Assembly: GCF_000686125.1 (NCBI RefSeq)
Contig: NZ_JMMA01000002.1
Coordinates: forward strand, 1,302,001-1,366,000
DNA from: Ruminococcus sp. NK3A76
GTDB lineage: Bacteria > Bacillota > Clostridia > Oscillospirales > Ruminococcaceae
Direction of reading: 5' to 3'
DNA: 64,000 nucleotides
Position 1 is the stretch's first letter. Every line of letters starts with the position of its first letter. Positions 43,562-52,753 of the stretch are shown piece after piece. A model generated the notes under the pieces. The model saw nothing but the letters and a program-made list of their open reading frames with translations. It made no database searches and was not told the origin of the DNA. A program made the position numbers and the translations under genes.

Positions 43562-43590
43562 ATTATACCATATAATATCCTATAAATCAA
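43562..43590 (-). promoter_or_regulatory. Sigma-A-like promoter for the Spo0A-like gene
   Basis: TTGATT (43590-43585), 17 bp, TATAAT (43567-43562) on the minus strand. Confidence 0.65.
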
Positions 43591-43677
43591 AGAGATATTC
43601 ACTAAATCGGAAAATATTCAGTTTGCATTTTACAGCAAGTAATATTCTGTTAATAATCGCCGAATATAGCGCCCATT

Positions 43678-44457
43678 TTATGGTAATTCAAATTGCTTTT
43701 TGATCTTATTCAGTGCACCTTTCTCCAGTCTTGATACCTGAGCCTGGCTTATTCCGACCGAATTAGCCACTTCGACCTGCGTCTTTCCGAGAAAGTATCT
43801 CAGATACAATATATCCTTTTCACGCTGCGGCAGCTTTTTAATAGTTTCCTTTACGCTTATCTCGTCGAGCCAGTTATTAGCGCTGTCTCTGTCGCTCAGC
43901 TGGTCAATGACATACAGCGTATCTCCTGCATCTGAGTACACTGGCTCATATATAGAAACTGGCTCGTTTACTGCTTCAAGCGATTGTATTATATCTCTCC
44001 GTGGTATCTGCGTTATCTCAGACAGTTCATCTACAGACGGCTCCTTCTGGTATTTCTCAATATAGCTTTCCTTTGCCTTGAACACCTTATATGCTATATC
44101 TCTGACTGATCTGCTGACTCTGAGAGCTCCTCCGTCACGAAAGTAGCGCTTACATTCTCCAAGTATCAGAGGAACACAGTATGAGCTGAATTTCACACCC
44201 ATATCGACATCAAACCTCTCCACAGCCTTTAAAAGCCCGATAGTTCCTACCTCAAATACATCATCAGGGTCATCTCCTCTTGATAAAAACGGCTGTATCG
44301 TGCGCAGCACAAGTTTCAGATTGCACATCACCATTTTATCCTTTGCCGCCTTGTCGCCTTTTTGTGCCCGTCTGATAAGTTCTGTCTTTTCTTGCTCTGT
44401 CAGCACCTGTATCTTGGAAGTGTTTATTCCTGTTATCTGTACCTTAGAGTAATTCAT
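43678..44457 (-). CDS. sigG: Sporulation sigma factor SigG
   Basis: 259 residues from ATG 44457 (AAAGGGC upstream). The opening NYSKVQITGINTSKIQVLTEQE is the SigG-specific N-terminus. Region 2 (NLKLVLRTIQPFLSRGDDPDDVFEVGTIGLLKAVERFD), region 3 (SRSVRDIAYKVFKAKES) and region 4 (REKDILYLRYFLGKTQVEVANSVGISQAQVSRLEK) are complete. In sporulating Firmicutes SigG drives late forespore genes. It follows sigE by 78 bp in the usual spoIIGA-sigE-sigG order. Confidence 0.93.
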   Translation of the reverse strand: MNYSKVQITGINTSKIQVLTEQEKTELIRRAQKGDKAAKDKMVMCNLKLVLRTIQPFLSRGDDPDDVFEVGTIGLLKAVERFDVDMGVKFSSYCVPLILGECKRYFRDGGALRVSRSVRDIAYKVFKAKESYIEKYQKEPSVDELSEITQIPRRDIIQSLEAVNEPVSIYEPVYSDAGDTLYVIDQLSDRDSANNWLDEISVKETIKKLPQREKDILYLRYFLGKTQVEVANSVGISQAQVSRLEKGALNKIKKQFELP

Positions 44458-44535
44458 ATAAATAAGCCCTTTCTTTACGGAAAATATCATTTTATGATAT
44501 TATTCCCATTAAGAAAGGGCATTATACAGCCTATC

Positions 44536-45246
44536 TCAGCATATCTTCTCTAAGTTTTTTCTTATAGAATTGATAATACGCTTTTCAAGCCTTGATATAT
44601 ATGATTGCGATATCCCCACAATATCGGCTACCTGCTTCTGGGTAAGCTCTTTTCTGCCTCCAAGCCCGAAACGCATCTCCATTATCTGACGCTCTCTGTC
44701 ATTGAGCTTTTCTATCTCGCTGTTTAAAAGCTGTCTCTCGACTTCGCTTTCTATCCCTGCACCAAGGCTGTCATCATTTTCCCCGAGTATATCAGAAAGC
44801 AGCAGCTCGTTCCCGTCCCAGTCAACATTGAGCGGCTCATCTATTGAGATCTCATTTCTTCTGTTGCTCGATTTTCTCAGAAACATAAGTATTTCATTCT
44901 CAATGCATCTTGAAGCATATGTAGCCAGCTTTATGTTCTTGTCCACGCAGAATGTCTTTACAGCCTTGATAAGACCTATCGTTCCTATTGATATAAGGTC
45001 TTCCATGCCGATGCCTGTAGATTCAAATTTCTTTGATATGTATACCACAAGCCTCAGATTGTGAACGATCAGTAGGTCTCTGGCTTTTTTCTCATCTGTT
45101 TTCATAAGCTCAAATACTCTTGCTTCTTCCTCTTTGCCTAGCGGCGGAGGAAGAGAGTCAGCACCGTTTATATAATCGACACTGTCATCAGCCTTGATAA
45201 ATATCGAAAACAGCCTTAAAATGTACCTCTTTATTCTTTCCTGCAT
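44536..45246 (-). CDS. sigE: Sporulation sigma factor SigE (pro-form)
   Basis: 236 residues from ATG 45246, 9 bp after GGGAG; an ATG three codons upstream touches the ribosome site. The N-terminal pro-peptide ([22 protein letters not shown]) is amphipathic and ends before [19 protein letters not shown], equivalent to the SpoIIGA cleavage zone of B. subtilis pro-SigE. Regions 2-4 are complete ([40 protein letters not shown]-like [15 protein letters not shown] and HTH). It is the mother-cell sigma, 16 bp behind spoIIGA. Confidence 0.93.
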   Translation of the reverse strand: MQERIKRYILRLFSIFIKADDSVDYINGADSLPPPLGKEEEARVFELMKTDEKKARDLLIVHNLRLVVYISKKFESTGIGMEDLISIGTIGLIKAVKTFCVDKNIKLATYASRCIENEILMFLRKSSNRRNEISIDEPLNVDWDGNELLLSDILGENDDSLGAGIESEVERQLLNSEIEKLNDRERQIMEMRFGLGGRKELTQKQVADIVGISQSYISRLEKRIINSIRKNLEKIC

Positions 45247-45262
45247 ATGACCCATCTCCCTG

Positions 45263-46093
45263 CTATATTATCAGACTCGGGCTGAATATCGCCCTTGTCC
45301 TGTTGCCGCCGCATGATACTATACCGACAGCGCAGTCAATATCCTTCATGCGTTTATCATTGTCAATGACTGTAACGCTTGCCCTGTCAGTCACATTAAT
45401 TAATCCTTCACCGTTGATAGTCGAATAGGGGATACAGTGAAAGCCCATTTTGCAGGCTATCTCCTCTCTGTCAAGCTCAAAGTGATAATAAAGCTCATCA
45501 GATACAACTATAACCACAGGCTTTCCCGTAAACACATCAGTCAGGCTGTTGCCGGTGTCAGCGACTGCCGGCAAGAAGTATTCAAGATGCTCTATCTTAA
45601 GCAGTATATGATACCTTTTTACCGGGCTGAAGCTCTTTCTCTGTATGTATTCATAAAGGCTGAGCGCTAAGTATGTCACAGTCGATGCAGCCATTAGCTT
45701 ACCCAGTGAAATATCAAGATATATCGTCAGCGTGTTTATGTATATGATACGCCCTTTTCCTGTTCTCCACAGCAACACACACAGCCCTGCAAAGAACAGA
45801 TTTGCTGAAATATATATAACAGAGTATTTTATCAGCTTATCAATAGACTTAGTCTCAAACACTATAAATACACAAAGGAAGATAGTACCGAGCTTTATGA
45901 GTGAGAGCAAAACTCCTTCAAAAAAGCTCTCAGCATACAGTATCGCAAGCATAGAAGAAAGTCCGCCGATAAGAGCCCCTGCCGCCATTCTCTTTTTCTT
46001 AGGTCTGTTATGAGTAAGCCTTGCAGTGCAAAGAATAAATACAGCAGTCAGACAGATATTGGTTATAACAAGCACATCAAGATATATCTTCAC
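45263..46093 (-). CDS. spoIIGA: Sigma-E processing peptidase SpoIIGA
   Basis: 276 residues from GTG 46093, 8 bp after AAGGAG; two ATGs further upstream have the ribosome site too close or absent. The product starts [15 protein letters not shown] as the family does. Five membrane helices occupy about 1-150, then a soluble aspartic protease-like domain with [19 protein letters not shown]: Asp179 is close to the catalytic Asp183 of B. subtilis. SpoIIGA inserts in the septum and cleaves pro-SigE. Co-transcribed with sigE. Confidence 0.92.
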   Translation of the reverse strand: MKIYLDVLVITNICLTAVFILCTARLTHNRPKKKRMAAGALIGGLSSMLAILYAESFFEGVLLSLIKLGTIFLCVFIVFETKSIDKLIKYSVIYISANLFFAGLCVLLWRTGKGRIIYINTLTIYLDISLGKLMAASTVTYLALSLYEYIQRKSFSPVKRYHILLKIEHLEYFLPAVADTGNSLTDVFTGKPVVIVVSDELYYHFELDREEIACKMGFHCIPYSTINGEGLINVTDRASVTVIDNDKRMKDIDCAVGIVSCGGNRTRAIFSPSLII

Positions 46094-46115
46094 GCTCATC
46101 GCTCCTTCCATTAGT

Positions 46116-46149
46116 ATTATAACTCTCAGCCATAAAAAAGACTGTCGAT
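46116..46149 (-). promoter_or_regulatory. Candidate Spo0A-controlled spoIIG promoter
   Basis: TATAAT (46121-46116) on the minus strand has no -35 at 17 bp, but ATCGACA (46149-46143) lies about 22 bp upstream and matches the 0A box core TTCGACA at 6 of 7. B. subtilis spoIIG has the same long spacing with Spo0A bound at the -35. Confidence 0.4.
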
Positions 46150-46162
46150 TTGAGCAAACAGG

Positions 46163-46202
46163 CAAAAAGATATCCGCAGGCTTTAAGATAAGACCTGCGG
46201 AT
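46163..46202 (-). terminator. Terminator after the aminopeptidase operon
   Basis: ATCCGCAGG and CCTGCGGAT form a 9-bp stem; ATCTTTTTG follows on the minus strand. Confidence 0.8.
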
Positions 46203-46217
46203 GAATACACTATTTAA

Positions 46218-47630
46218 TTACTTATCCTCAAAGAAGCAGAGGAATGCTTTATAACCGTTATATATATCATTCTTGGCAGTTATCTCAAAAGGAGCGTGCA
46301 TAGAAAGCACAGGAACACCTACGTCGATAACGTCAATGTTAAGGTTTGCTACAAACTGAGCGACTGTTCCGCCGCCGCCTGCATCTACCTTGCCAAGCTC
46401 GCCTGTCTGCCAGATAACACCGTTTTTGTCCAAGAGCATCCGTACTCTTGCCACAAATTCAGCAGACGCATCAGATGTGCCGGATTTACCCCTTGAACCT
46501 GTAAACTTTGTAACACATATGCCGTAATTCATGTGTGCTGCGTTGTTTTTCTCTGTAGGTTCAGGGAATGTCGGGTCATATGCTGCGTTAACATCAGCAG
46601 AAAGACATTCAGAGTTGGATATTACCTGTCTTTCATCAAAGCCGTGTGTTTTGGCAAGGTCAAATATGAAATAGGGAAGATATGAGCTGTTAAGGCCTGT
46701 GTTGCCGTCGCTTCCTGTTTCTTCCTTGTCTGTAAGAACTGTAAGAGCAGTCTTTTCGGGAGTCTTGCAGTCAAGAATAGCTTCAAGAGCAGGGTATGCG
46801 CATACTCTGTCGTCCTGACCGTAGGAGCCTACAAGGCTTCTGTCAAATCCTACATCAGCAGCTCCGAATGCAGGAACAGCTTCAAGCTCTGCTGAGATGA
46901 AATCATCTTCTACTATACCATATTTTTCATTAAGTATAGACATAATGTTGAGCTTGACCTTTTCTGAGATATCATCATCTCTGAAAGGCCTTGAACCGAT
47001 AAGCACATTGAGCTCCTCGCCCTTGACGATAGCAGGAGCCGGGCGCTTCATCTGCTCGGTAGCAAGGTGCGGAAGAAGATCGGTAATGCAGAATACAGGG
47101 TCGTTCTTGTCCTCACCGATGTTTACTGTAACTTCCTCACCGTCAGCCTTGATTATTACACCGTGAAGCGAGAGCGGAATAGTTGTCCACTGATACTTCT
47201 TGATGCCGCCGTAGTAATGTGTCTTGAAAAGCGCAAGCTCGTCAGCCTCGTAAAGCGGATGCTGCTTTAAATCGATCCTCGGTGAATCGATATGCGCTAC
47301 AGCTATCCTTACACCCTCGCTCAGAGGCTTTTTGCCCATAACGCCAAGGATAACAGCTTTCTTTCTGTTGACATAGTAGAACTTGTCGCCGGCCTTGTAT
47401 TTCTTGCCGTATTCGTATTCTGCAAAGCCCTTTTTCTTTGCCAGCTTAACAGCCTCTATCACAGCTTCACGCTCTGTTTTTGCGCTGTTAAGGAACTTTT
47501 TATAGCCCTCGCAGAACTTGTCTGCCTTTGCTATCTCCTCATCGCTCATAATGAGCCCTGAATTCTTCGAGTTTGAGAAGAGCTTATCCTTCAGCTTTTT
47601 TGCTTTGCTCTTTTCTTCCTTTTTCTCCAT
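46218..47630 (-). CDS. M18-family aminopeptidase
   Basis: 470 residues. Zinc aminopeptidase of the M18 (ApeA/LAP4) family that removes N-terminal residues from peptides in the cytoplasm. Metal and catalytic positions are visible in VAHIDSPRIDLKQHPLY, SYGQDDRVCAYPALEAI, LTDKEETGSDGNTG, NSECLSADVNAAYDP and LSMHAPFE. The lysine-rich first 20 residues (EEKSKAKKLKDKL) are an added tail. The ATG is preceded by AAAGGAGG and lies inside the end of the upstream transglycosylase gene (47-bp overlap), so translation is coupled. Confidence 0.93.
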   Translation of the reverse strand: MEKKEEKSKAKKLKDKLFSNSKNSGLIMSDEEIAKADKFCEGYKKFLNSAKTEREAVIEAVKLAKKKGFAEYEYGKKYKAGDKFYYVNRKKAVILGVMGKKPLSEGVRIAVAHIDSPRIDLKQHPLYEADELALFKTHYYGGIKKYQWTTIPLSLHGVIIKADGEEVTVNIGEDKNDPVFCITDLLPHLATEQMKRPAPAIVKGEELNVLIGSRPFRDDDISEKVKLNIMSILNEKYGIVEDDFISAELEAVPAFGAADVGFDRSLVGSYGQDDRVCAYPALEAILDCKTPEKTALTVLTDKEETGSDGNTGLNSSYLPYFIFDLAKTHGFDERQVISNSECLSADVNAAYDPTFPEPTEKNNAAHMNYGICVTKFTGSRGKSGTSDASAEFVARVRMLLDKNGVIWQTGELGKVDAGGGGTVAQFVANLNIDVIDVGVPVLSMHAPFEITAKNDIYNGYKAFLCFFEDK

Positions 47631-48246
47631 TATTGTTTTCCTCCTTTAAAATAATTTTGTATGCATCATATGCTTTTCTTATCTTATTAATATAGTGGCT
47701 CGTCTGGTCGTTTTCCTCAGGTATCTGTTCGACTTTGAAATTCTGAGGGTCGATAGTGCCCTGCTCTATCCAGCTGTCAACAAGCCCAAGGCCGCAGTGA
47801 TAAGCGGCAGCCGCAAGATCTATAGAGCCGTCGTACTTTTCAAGCAGAAAGCTCAGATAATATGTCCCGTATCTGATATTCGTCTCCGGGTCAAACATCA
47901 CATCAAAATTGTATTCGCTTTTATCATCAAGCCTGTATTTCACCCAGCTGTATGCGTCCTCCATAAGCTGCATGAGCCCTCTTGCACCAACATTAGAAAC
48001 AGCATTCTCATCAAATCCGCTCTCTGTTTTTATAACTGCATATATGAATTCCGGCTCAACATTGTATTCTCTGCTGTATTTAAGTACATATTCCTCATAC
48101 GAGGTAGGGTAGGTGAATTCCTGAGGGCCTATGTATCCTTTCTTTTGATAAAACACATATCCTGCAAAGATAGCAATAGCTATGCATACTGCCAGTATCG
48201 CAAGCATTGCACTCTTTGCAGATCCGTTTTTTCTTTTTTTAGCCAT
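47584..48246 (-). CDS. Membrane-anchored lytic transglycosylase (SLT, GH23)
   Basis: 220 residues. One N-terminal helix (about 13-33) anchors a GH23 domain that cleaves peptidoglycan glycans. VIKTESGFDENAVSNVGARGLMQLM contains the catalytic Glu and the GLMQ motif, and YGTYYLSFLLEKYDGSIDLAAAAYHCG the usual AxAxYNxG region (His for Asn here). The tail is Lys/Glu rich. Its first 8 bp overlap the end of coaE, and it overlaps the aminopeptidase gene downstream. Confidence 0.92.
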   Translation of the reverse strand: MAKKRKNGSAKSAMLAILAVCIAIAIFAGYVFYQKKGYIGPQEFTYPTSYEEYVLKYSREYNVEPEFIYAVIKTESGFDENAVSNVGARGLMQLMEDAYSWVKYRLDDKSEYNFDVMFDPETNIRYGTYYLSFLLEKYDGSIDLAAAAYHCGLGLVDSWIEQGTIDPQNFKVEQIPEENDQTSHYINKIRKAYDAYKIILKEENNNGEKGRKEQSKKAEG

Positions 48247-48841
48247 TTATCATTGTCCTTATAGTTTCTGTTATTTTTAGTATTTCGCTTATGAGCTCCT
48301 GCTCTCCGGCATTGTTGGATATTATGTATCCGCACCGCTTAATGAAAAACTCCTCGTCTCTCTGTGATGAAAACCGCTTTTCTATAAGCGCATCATCTAT
48401 GCCGTCACGAGCCATTATCCTTTTCTTTCTTATATCTTTAGCAGCAGTAACACCTATAACAATATCACAAAGCCCTTCCATTCCGGCTTCAAATAAAGTC
48501 GGCGCATCAAGCACTATGGCCTGATATCCGTTTGAGCTGTAAAGTGATATAAGGTCATTAGTCACTTGAGTAATGTAGGGATATATAATGCCTTCATACA
48601 GCCTCAGCTTATCCATGTCTGAAAACACTGTCTCAGCCATTTTTCTTCGGTCAAGAACGCCATCTTCTGAAACAGCCTCCGGAAAATGCTTTCTTATCTC
48701 CATATTGCAAAGGCTTCCGTCAGCCGTCACTTGCTTTGCGACCTTGTCACAGTCTATAACTGCAAAGTCCTCCTGTTTTCTCAAAGTGTCGCTGACGGTT
48801 GTTTTACCGGCTCCGCTTTGTCCTGTAAGTCCTATTATCAT
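48239..48841 (-). CDS. coaE: Dephospho-CoA kinase
   Basis: 200 residues; phosphorylates the 3'-hydroxyl of dephospho-CoA in the last step of CoA synthesis. The P-loop is GLTGQSGAGKTTVS, followed by DCDKVAKQVT, and the lid region with KKRIMARDGIDDALIEKRFSSQ, all family features. Four-base overlap (ATGA) with the tsaC gene upstream and 8-bp overlap with the next gene. Confidence 0.95.
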   Translation of the reverse strand: MIIGLTGQSGAGKTTVSDTLRKQEDFAVIDCDKVAKQVTADGSLCNMEIRKHFPEAVSEDGVLDRRKMAETVFSDMDKLRLYEGIIYPYITQVTNDLISLYSSNGYQAIVLDAPTLFEAGMEGLCDIVIGVTAAKDIRKKRIMARDGIDDALIEKRFSSQRDEEFFIKRCGYIISNNAGEQELISEILKITETIRTMING

Positions 48842-49851
48842 AGCTTTATCACCTGAAAGCCTGCCGCACGCAGCAGCCTGTTATATACAGCAAGCCCTAC
48901 ACCTGTTTTCTCGGGGCAGCGAGCGTAAGCCTTTTTAGCGCCTATCTCATCAAGCTGTCTCAGTGCGTCAAAGAGCTTCTGCGCCTGCTGCTTGCTGTCT
49001 GCGCCGTAGTTTATGTATCGAAGTGAAGTCCCTTCGCAATCACTGTCAGAAAACACAAGACAAACAGTCTCACTGTCGCCGTGCTCACTGACATATGCTC
49101 TGAACTTGTCAGCATCTGCGTCAATTATCGTAACATCAGCCGTAGGGGAGTAGTGCTTGTATTTCATTCCCGGAGAACGCACAACAGCATCTGCTGAGAG
49201 CTGCTCTAAAACGCCCTTGTCTATCAGAACATTGTCTGTTACTTCACAAAGGTCTTCTTTTGAAATGAAGCCGGGCCTGAGTATGCGAATGCTGTCACCC
49301 TCAAAGCAGATAACAGTCGATTCAACGCCTACAGCACTCATTCCGCCGTCAACTATCGCCGGGACACGGCCGTTCATATCCTTGAAAACGTGCATCGCCG
49401 TGGTAGGTGAAGGGCTCCCCGAAAGATTTGCCGAAGGCGCTGCAATGGGAACACCTGCATAGCTTATTATCTTTCTTGCATATTTGTTTGAAGGCATCCT
49501 TATGCCTACCGTATCAAGCCCGCCGCTCGTAGTATCTGGTATTATCGGTTTCTTTTTAAAAATCATAGTCAGCGGCCCCGGCCAGAACTGCTCAGCACAT
49601 TTTTTTGCAAGCTCGGGTATCTCTTCAACGAGCCCTTCAAGCTGAGAAAGCTCGCTTATATGCACTATCAGCGGATTGTCCTGCGGCCTGCCCTTTGCTT
49701 TGAAAATGTCACCTACAGCCTTTGTGTCAAGAGCATTTGCTCCCAGTCCGTATACAGTCTCTGTAGGTATGCCGACGACCTTGCCTTCTCTTAAAAGCCT
49801 TCCCGCAAGCCTCAGTGACTCGTCATCGGTGTTTAACAGCTTTGTTTCCAT
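48838..49851 (-). CDS. tsaC: L-threonylcarbamoyladenylate synthase (Sua5 type)
   Basis: 337 residues, so it is the long Sua5 form with the YrdC domain (1-200) and a C-terminal Sua5 domain. It makes threonylcarbamoyl-AMP for t6A37 of tRNAs decoding ANN codons. Motifs: GKVVGIPTETVYGLGANA, KGRPQDNPLIVHI, PGPLTMIFKK, VGIRMPSNKYARKII, APSANLSGSPSPTTA, and SPGMKYKHYSPTADV in the C-terminal domain linker. Its start codon shares one base with the stop of prfA. Confidence 0.95.
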   Translation of the reverse strand: METKLLNTDDESLRLAGRLLREGKVVGIPTETVYGLGANALDTKAVGDIFKAKGRPQDNPLIVHISELSQLEGLVEEIPELAKKCAEQFWPGPLTMIFKKKPIIPDTTSGGLDTVGIRMPSNKYARKIISYAGVPIAAPSANLSGSPSPTTAMHVFKDMNGRVPAIVDGGMSAVGVESTVICFEGDSIRILRPGFISKEDLCEVTDNVLIDKGVLEQLSADAVVRSPGMKYKHYSPTADVTIIDADADKFRAYVSEHGDSETVCLVFSDSDCEGTSLRYINYGADSKQQAQKLFDALRQLDEIGAKKAYARCPEKTGVGLAVYNRLLRAAGFQVIKL

Positions 49852-50933
49852 TAGTTTGCGCCTTCCTGCTTTGAGAGCTTGGCTGCCTGGTCTGCTGTGG
49901 CCAGAGCATCTATGACCTCATCAAGATTACCGTTGAGAACACTTTCGAGCTTGTATATCGTAAGACCTATCCTGTGGTCTGATATGCGGTTCTCAGGGTA
50001 GTTATATGTTCTTATCCTTTCAGAGCGGTCGCCAGTACCTATCTGTGAACGCCTGTCTGATGCTATCTTGTCATCATGCTCACGCTGCGCTATGTCAAGA
50101 AGCCTTGAACGCAGCACCTTAAGCGCCTTGTCCTTGTTCTTGTACTGTGAACGTTCGTCCTGACATTCAACGACCATGCCGGTCGGGATATGTGTTATTC
50201 TTATAGCAGACGAAGTCTTGTTTATGTGCTGACCGCCAGCACCCGACGAACGGAATACATCTATCTTGAGGTCTTTTTCTTCATTGAGCTCAAGCTCAAC
50301 ATCCTCAGCCTCAGGTAAAACAGCTACAGTTACAGTAGAAGTGTGTACTCTGCCCTGTGACTCTGTCTCAGGCACACGCTGTACCCTGTGAACGCCGCTT
50401 TCGTATTTGAGCCTTGAATATGCACCCTCGCCCTCTATCATGAAGGATATTTCCTTAAATCCTCCAAGTTCGGTCTCGTTAGCATTCATTACCTCGGTTT
50501 TCCAGCTGCGTGAGTTTGCATACATGGTGTACATTCTGTAAAGTGAGTTCGCAAAAAGTGCTGCTTCTTCGCCGCCAGCCCCGCCTCTTATCTCAACGAT
50601 AACATTCTTTTCATCGTTGGGATCCTTGGGCAGGAGAAGTATCTTAAGCTCCTCGCCGAAGGTCTGCATATCCTGCTTTGACTGCTCCAGCTGTTCCTGC
50701 ACCATTTCCTTGAAATCCTTATCCAGACCGCCCTCATCGAGCAGCATAACAGCTTCTTCGTTAGCTTCTTTTGCCTGAACGTATTCCTTGTACTTCTCAA
50801 CTATAGGAGTAAGGTTTTTATATTCCTTCATAAGCTCTTTGTACAATTCCTGATTATTGACAGTATCAGGCTCGCTGAGCTTCTCACTTATCTCACTGTA
50901 TCTTTCTTCAAGTATCTTTACTTTCTCTATCAT
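49851..50933 (-). CDS. prfA: Peptide chain release factor 1
   Basis: 360 residues. RF1 reads UAA and [23 protein letters not shown] carries the GGQ motif with Gln235, the same number as in E. coli RF1, which marks it as a release factor with peptidyl-tRNA hydrolysis activity. The recognition loop region lies in [18 protein letters not shown] (the PxT motif as PET, RF1-specific against the SPF of RF2). AAAGGACG precedes the ATG. It is in one operon with DUF951 upstream. Methylation enzyme prmC is not adjacent here. Confidence 0.97.
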   Translation of the reverse strand: MIEKVKILEERYSEISEKLSEPDTVNNQELYKELMKEYKNLTPIVEKYKEYVQAKEANEEAVMLLDEGGLDKDFKEMVQEQLEQSKQDMQTFGEELKILLLPKDPNDEKNVIVEIRGGAGGEEAALFANSLYRMYTMYANSRSWKTEVMNANETELGGFKEISFMIEGEGAYSRLKYESGVHRVQRVPETESQGRVHTSTVTVAVLPEAEDVELELNEEKDLKIDVFRSSGAGGQHINKTSSAIRITHIPTGMVVECQDERSQYKNKDKALKVLRSRLLDIAQREHDDKIASDRRSQIGTGDRSERIRTYNYPENRISDHRIGLTIYKLESVLNGNLDEVIDALATADQAAKLSKQEGAN

Positions 50934-50994
50934 AAATGAACGTCCTTTCGTTATAAATATCAGTCTGTCATATAATTCTGTTCAGTAAACACAG

Positions 50995-51183
50995 CTATGA
51001 CTCGGCCGCTTTTATAACGCTCTTGACGTTCTTTTCTGCCTTGTTCCTCGGTATCATAAACTCTCTGCTGCAGCCCTCGCATCTTAATTTGAAATCCATT
51101 CCTGAGCGGAGCACAAGCATTCTGTTAGCACCGCAGGGGTGTTTTTTCTTCATAAGCAGAATATCGTTTTTCTCAATATCCAT
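50995..51183 (-). CDS. DUF951 small zinc-ribbon protein
   Basis: 62 residues. MKKKHPCGANRMLVLRSGMDFKLRC followed by EGCSREFMIPR gives the HPCG and CxxC cysteine sets typical of DUF951, a small Firmicute protein found in translation or replication neighbourhoods, function unknown. GAAAGGATAAACT precedes the ATG. First gene of the prfA operon behind the promoter at 51299-51327. Confidence 0.9.
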   Translation of the reverse strand: MDIEKNDILLMKKKHPCGANRMLVLRSGMDFKLRCEGCSREFMIPRNKAEKNVKSVIKAAES

Positions 51184-51298
51184 AGTTTATCCTTTCATAA
51201 ATCAGCTGCCGCAGCATATCCTAAAGCTCTTTTGCAAAGCATACGTTATGTCCATATCCTGTTCTCCGTAAACTATACAAGATAAAAAACCAACTTAT

Positions 51299-51327
51299 AT
51301 TATAGCATATTATTTGGTTTTTGGCAA
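51299..51327 (-). promoter_or_regulatory. Sigma-A promoter for the DUF951-prfA operon
   Basis: TTGCCA (51327-51322), 17 bp, TATAAT (51304-51299) with TG one base before the -10, on the minus strand. Confidence 0.8.
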
Positions 51328-51417
51328 CTGTTTTTAATAACGATACATATATTATAGCTAAAAACAAATGCTAATTTTAATAATTTTATCTGTTTTTATT
51401 AAATTTCTCGTATATTC

Positions 51418-51446
51418 TTGACGAATTTGCCTGAAAATGTTATTAT
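51418..51446 (+). promoter_or_regulatory. Sigma-A promoter for lysA
   Basis: TTGACG, 17 bp, TATTAT. The 51328-51417 stretch between the two divergent promoters is AT-rich and shows nothing else. Confidence 0.65.
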
Positions 51447-51484
51447 TATAGTGTATTTTTATTAGTGAAAGGATATGCTTTGTT

Positions 51485-52753
51485 ATGAAAACACCGTTTA
51501 TCACAAAGGAAAAAGCACAAGAGATCAAGGCTCAGTTCCCGACACCTTTTCATGTATATGACGAAAAGGGTATAAGAGAGAATGCAAGAAAGCTCAATAA
51601 GGCTTTCTCATGGAACAAGGGCTATAAAGAGTATTTTGCAGTAAAGGCTACACCCAATCCGTTTATTCTCCAGATACTTAAGGAGGAGGGCTGCGGCGTT
51701 GACTGTTCGTCGCTCACAGAGCTTATGATGAGCGAATGCTGCGGTTTCAGCGGCTCTGATATCATGTTTTCTTCAAACGTTACTCCCGAGGAGGATATGA
51801 AGAAGGCATTCGAGCTCGGCGCATATATAAACCTTGATGATTTCACACATATCGAATTTCTTGATAAGCTCTGCGGTATCCCTGAGAATATCTGCTGCCG
51901 TTTCAATCCCGGCGGTGACTTTGCTATCTCCTCGCAGATAATGGATACTCCCGGAGACGCAAAGTACGGCTTTACAAGAGAGCAGCTTTTCGAGGGCTTT
52001 AAGATTCTCAAAGAAAAGGGTGCAAAGCATTTCGGCATACACGCATTCCTTGCATCTAACACTGTTACAAATGAGTATTATCCCAAGCTCGCAAGGATCC
52101 TTTTTGAGCTTGCAGCAGAGCTCCATGAAAAGCTCGGTGTAGATATCAAGTTCGTAAATCTTTCAGGCGGTGTCGGTATCGCTTATGAGCCTGACAAGCC
52201 TCAGAACGACATCATGGCAATAGGCGAGGGCGTTCATAAGGCATTTGATGAAGTGCTCGTTCCTGCAGGACTTGGCGATGTTGCTATATTTACAGAGCTT
52301 GGCAGATTTATGCTTGCTCCTTACGGCCACCTTATCACAACAGTCACCCACTTCAAACACATCTATAAGGAATATGTCGGCGTTGATGCCTGTGCCTGCA
52401 ACCTTATGAGACCTGCTATGTATGGCTCGTATCACCATATTACAGTTCTCGGCAAGGAAAACGCTCCCTGCGACCATAAATATGATGTTACAGGCGGTCT
52501 TTGCGAGAATAACGATAAGTTTGCTATCGACAGAATGCTCCCTGAGATCGAAAAGGGAGATATCCTCTGTATCCACGATGCAGGTGCTCACGGCTTCTCA
52601 ATGGGCTATAACTATAATGGCAAGCTGCGCTCAGCTGAGATCCTTCTTAAGGAAGACGGCAGCTTTAAGATGATAAGACGTGCAGAAACTCCTGCCGATT
52701 ACTTCGCAACATTTGATTTCTGCGACATAATGGATAAGTATCTGAATAAATGA
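51485..52753 (+). CDS. lysA: Diaminopimelate decarboxylase family protein
   Basis: 422 residues, fold III PLP decarboxylase. FHVYDEKGIRENARKLN, EYFAVKATPNPFIL (Lys of the Schiff base), a glycine-rich LSGGVGIAYEP phosphate loop, ELGRFMLAPYGHL and GGLCENNDKFA (active-site Cys from the partner subunit) fit LysA, which makes lysine from meso-diaminopimelate. GAAAGGATATG precedes the ATG. Specificity for DAP against other diamino acids is inferred, not proven. The flavodoxin gene overlaps its stop by 4 bp (ATGA). Confidence 0.88.
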   Translation: MKTPFITKEKAQEIKAQFPTPFHVYDEKGIRENARKLNKAFSWNKGYKEYFAVKATPNPFILQILKEEGCGVDCSSLTELMMSECCGFSGSDIMFSSNVTPEEDMKKAFELGAYINLDDFTHIEFLDKLCGIPENICCRFNPGGDFAISSQIMDTPGDAKYGFTREQLFEGFKILKEKGAKHFGIHAFLASNTVTNEYYPKLARILFELAAELHEKLGVDIKFVNLSGGVGIAYEPDKPQNDIMAIGEGVHKAFDEVLVPAGLGDVAIFTELGRFMLAPYGHLITTVTHFKHIYKEYVGVDACACNLMRPAMYGSYHHITVLGKENAPCDHKYDVTGGLCENNDKFAIDRMLPEIEKGDILCIHDAGAHGFSMGYNYNGKLRSAEILLKEDGSFKMIRRAETPADYFATFDFCDIMDKYLNK

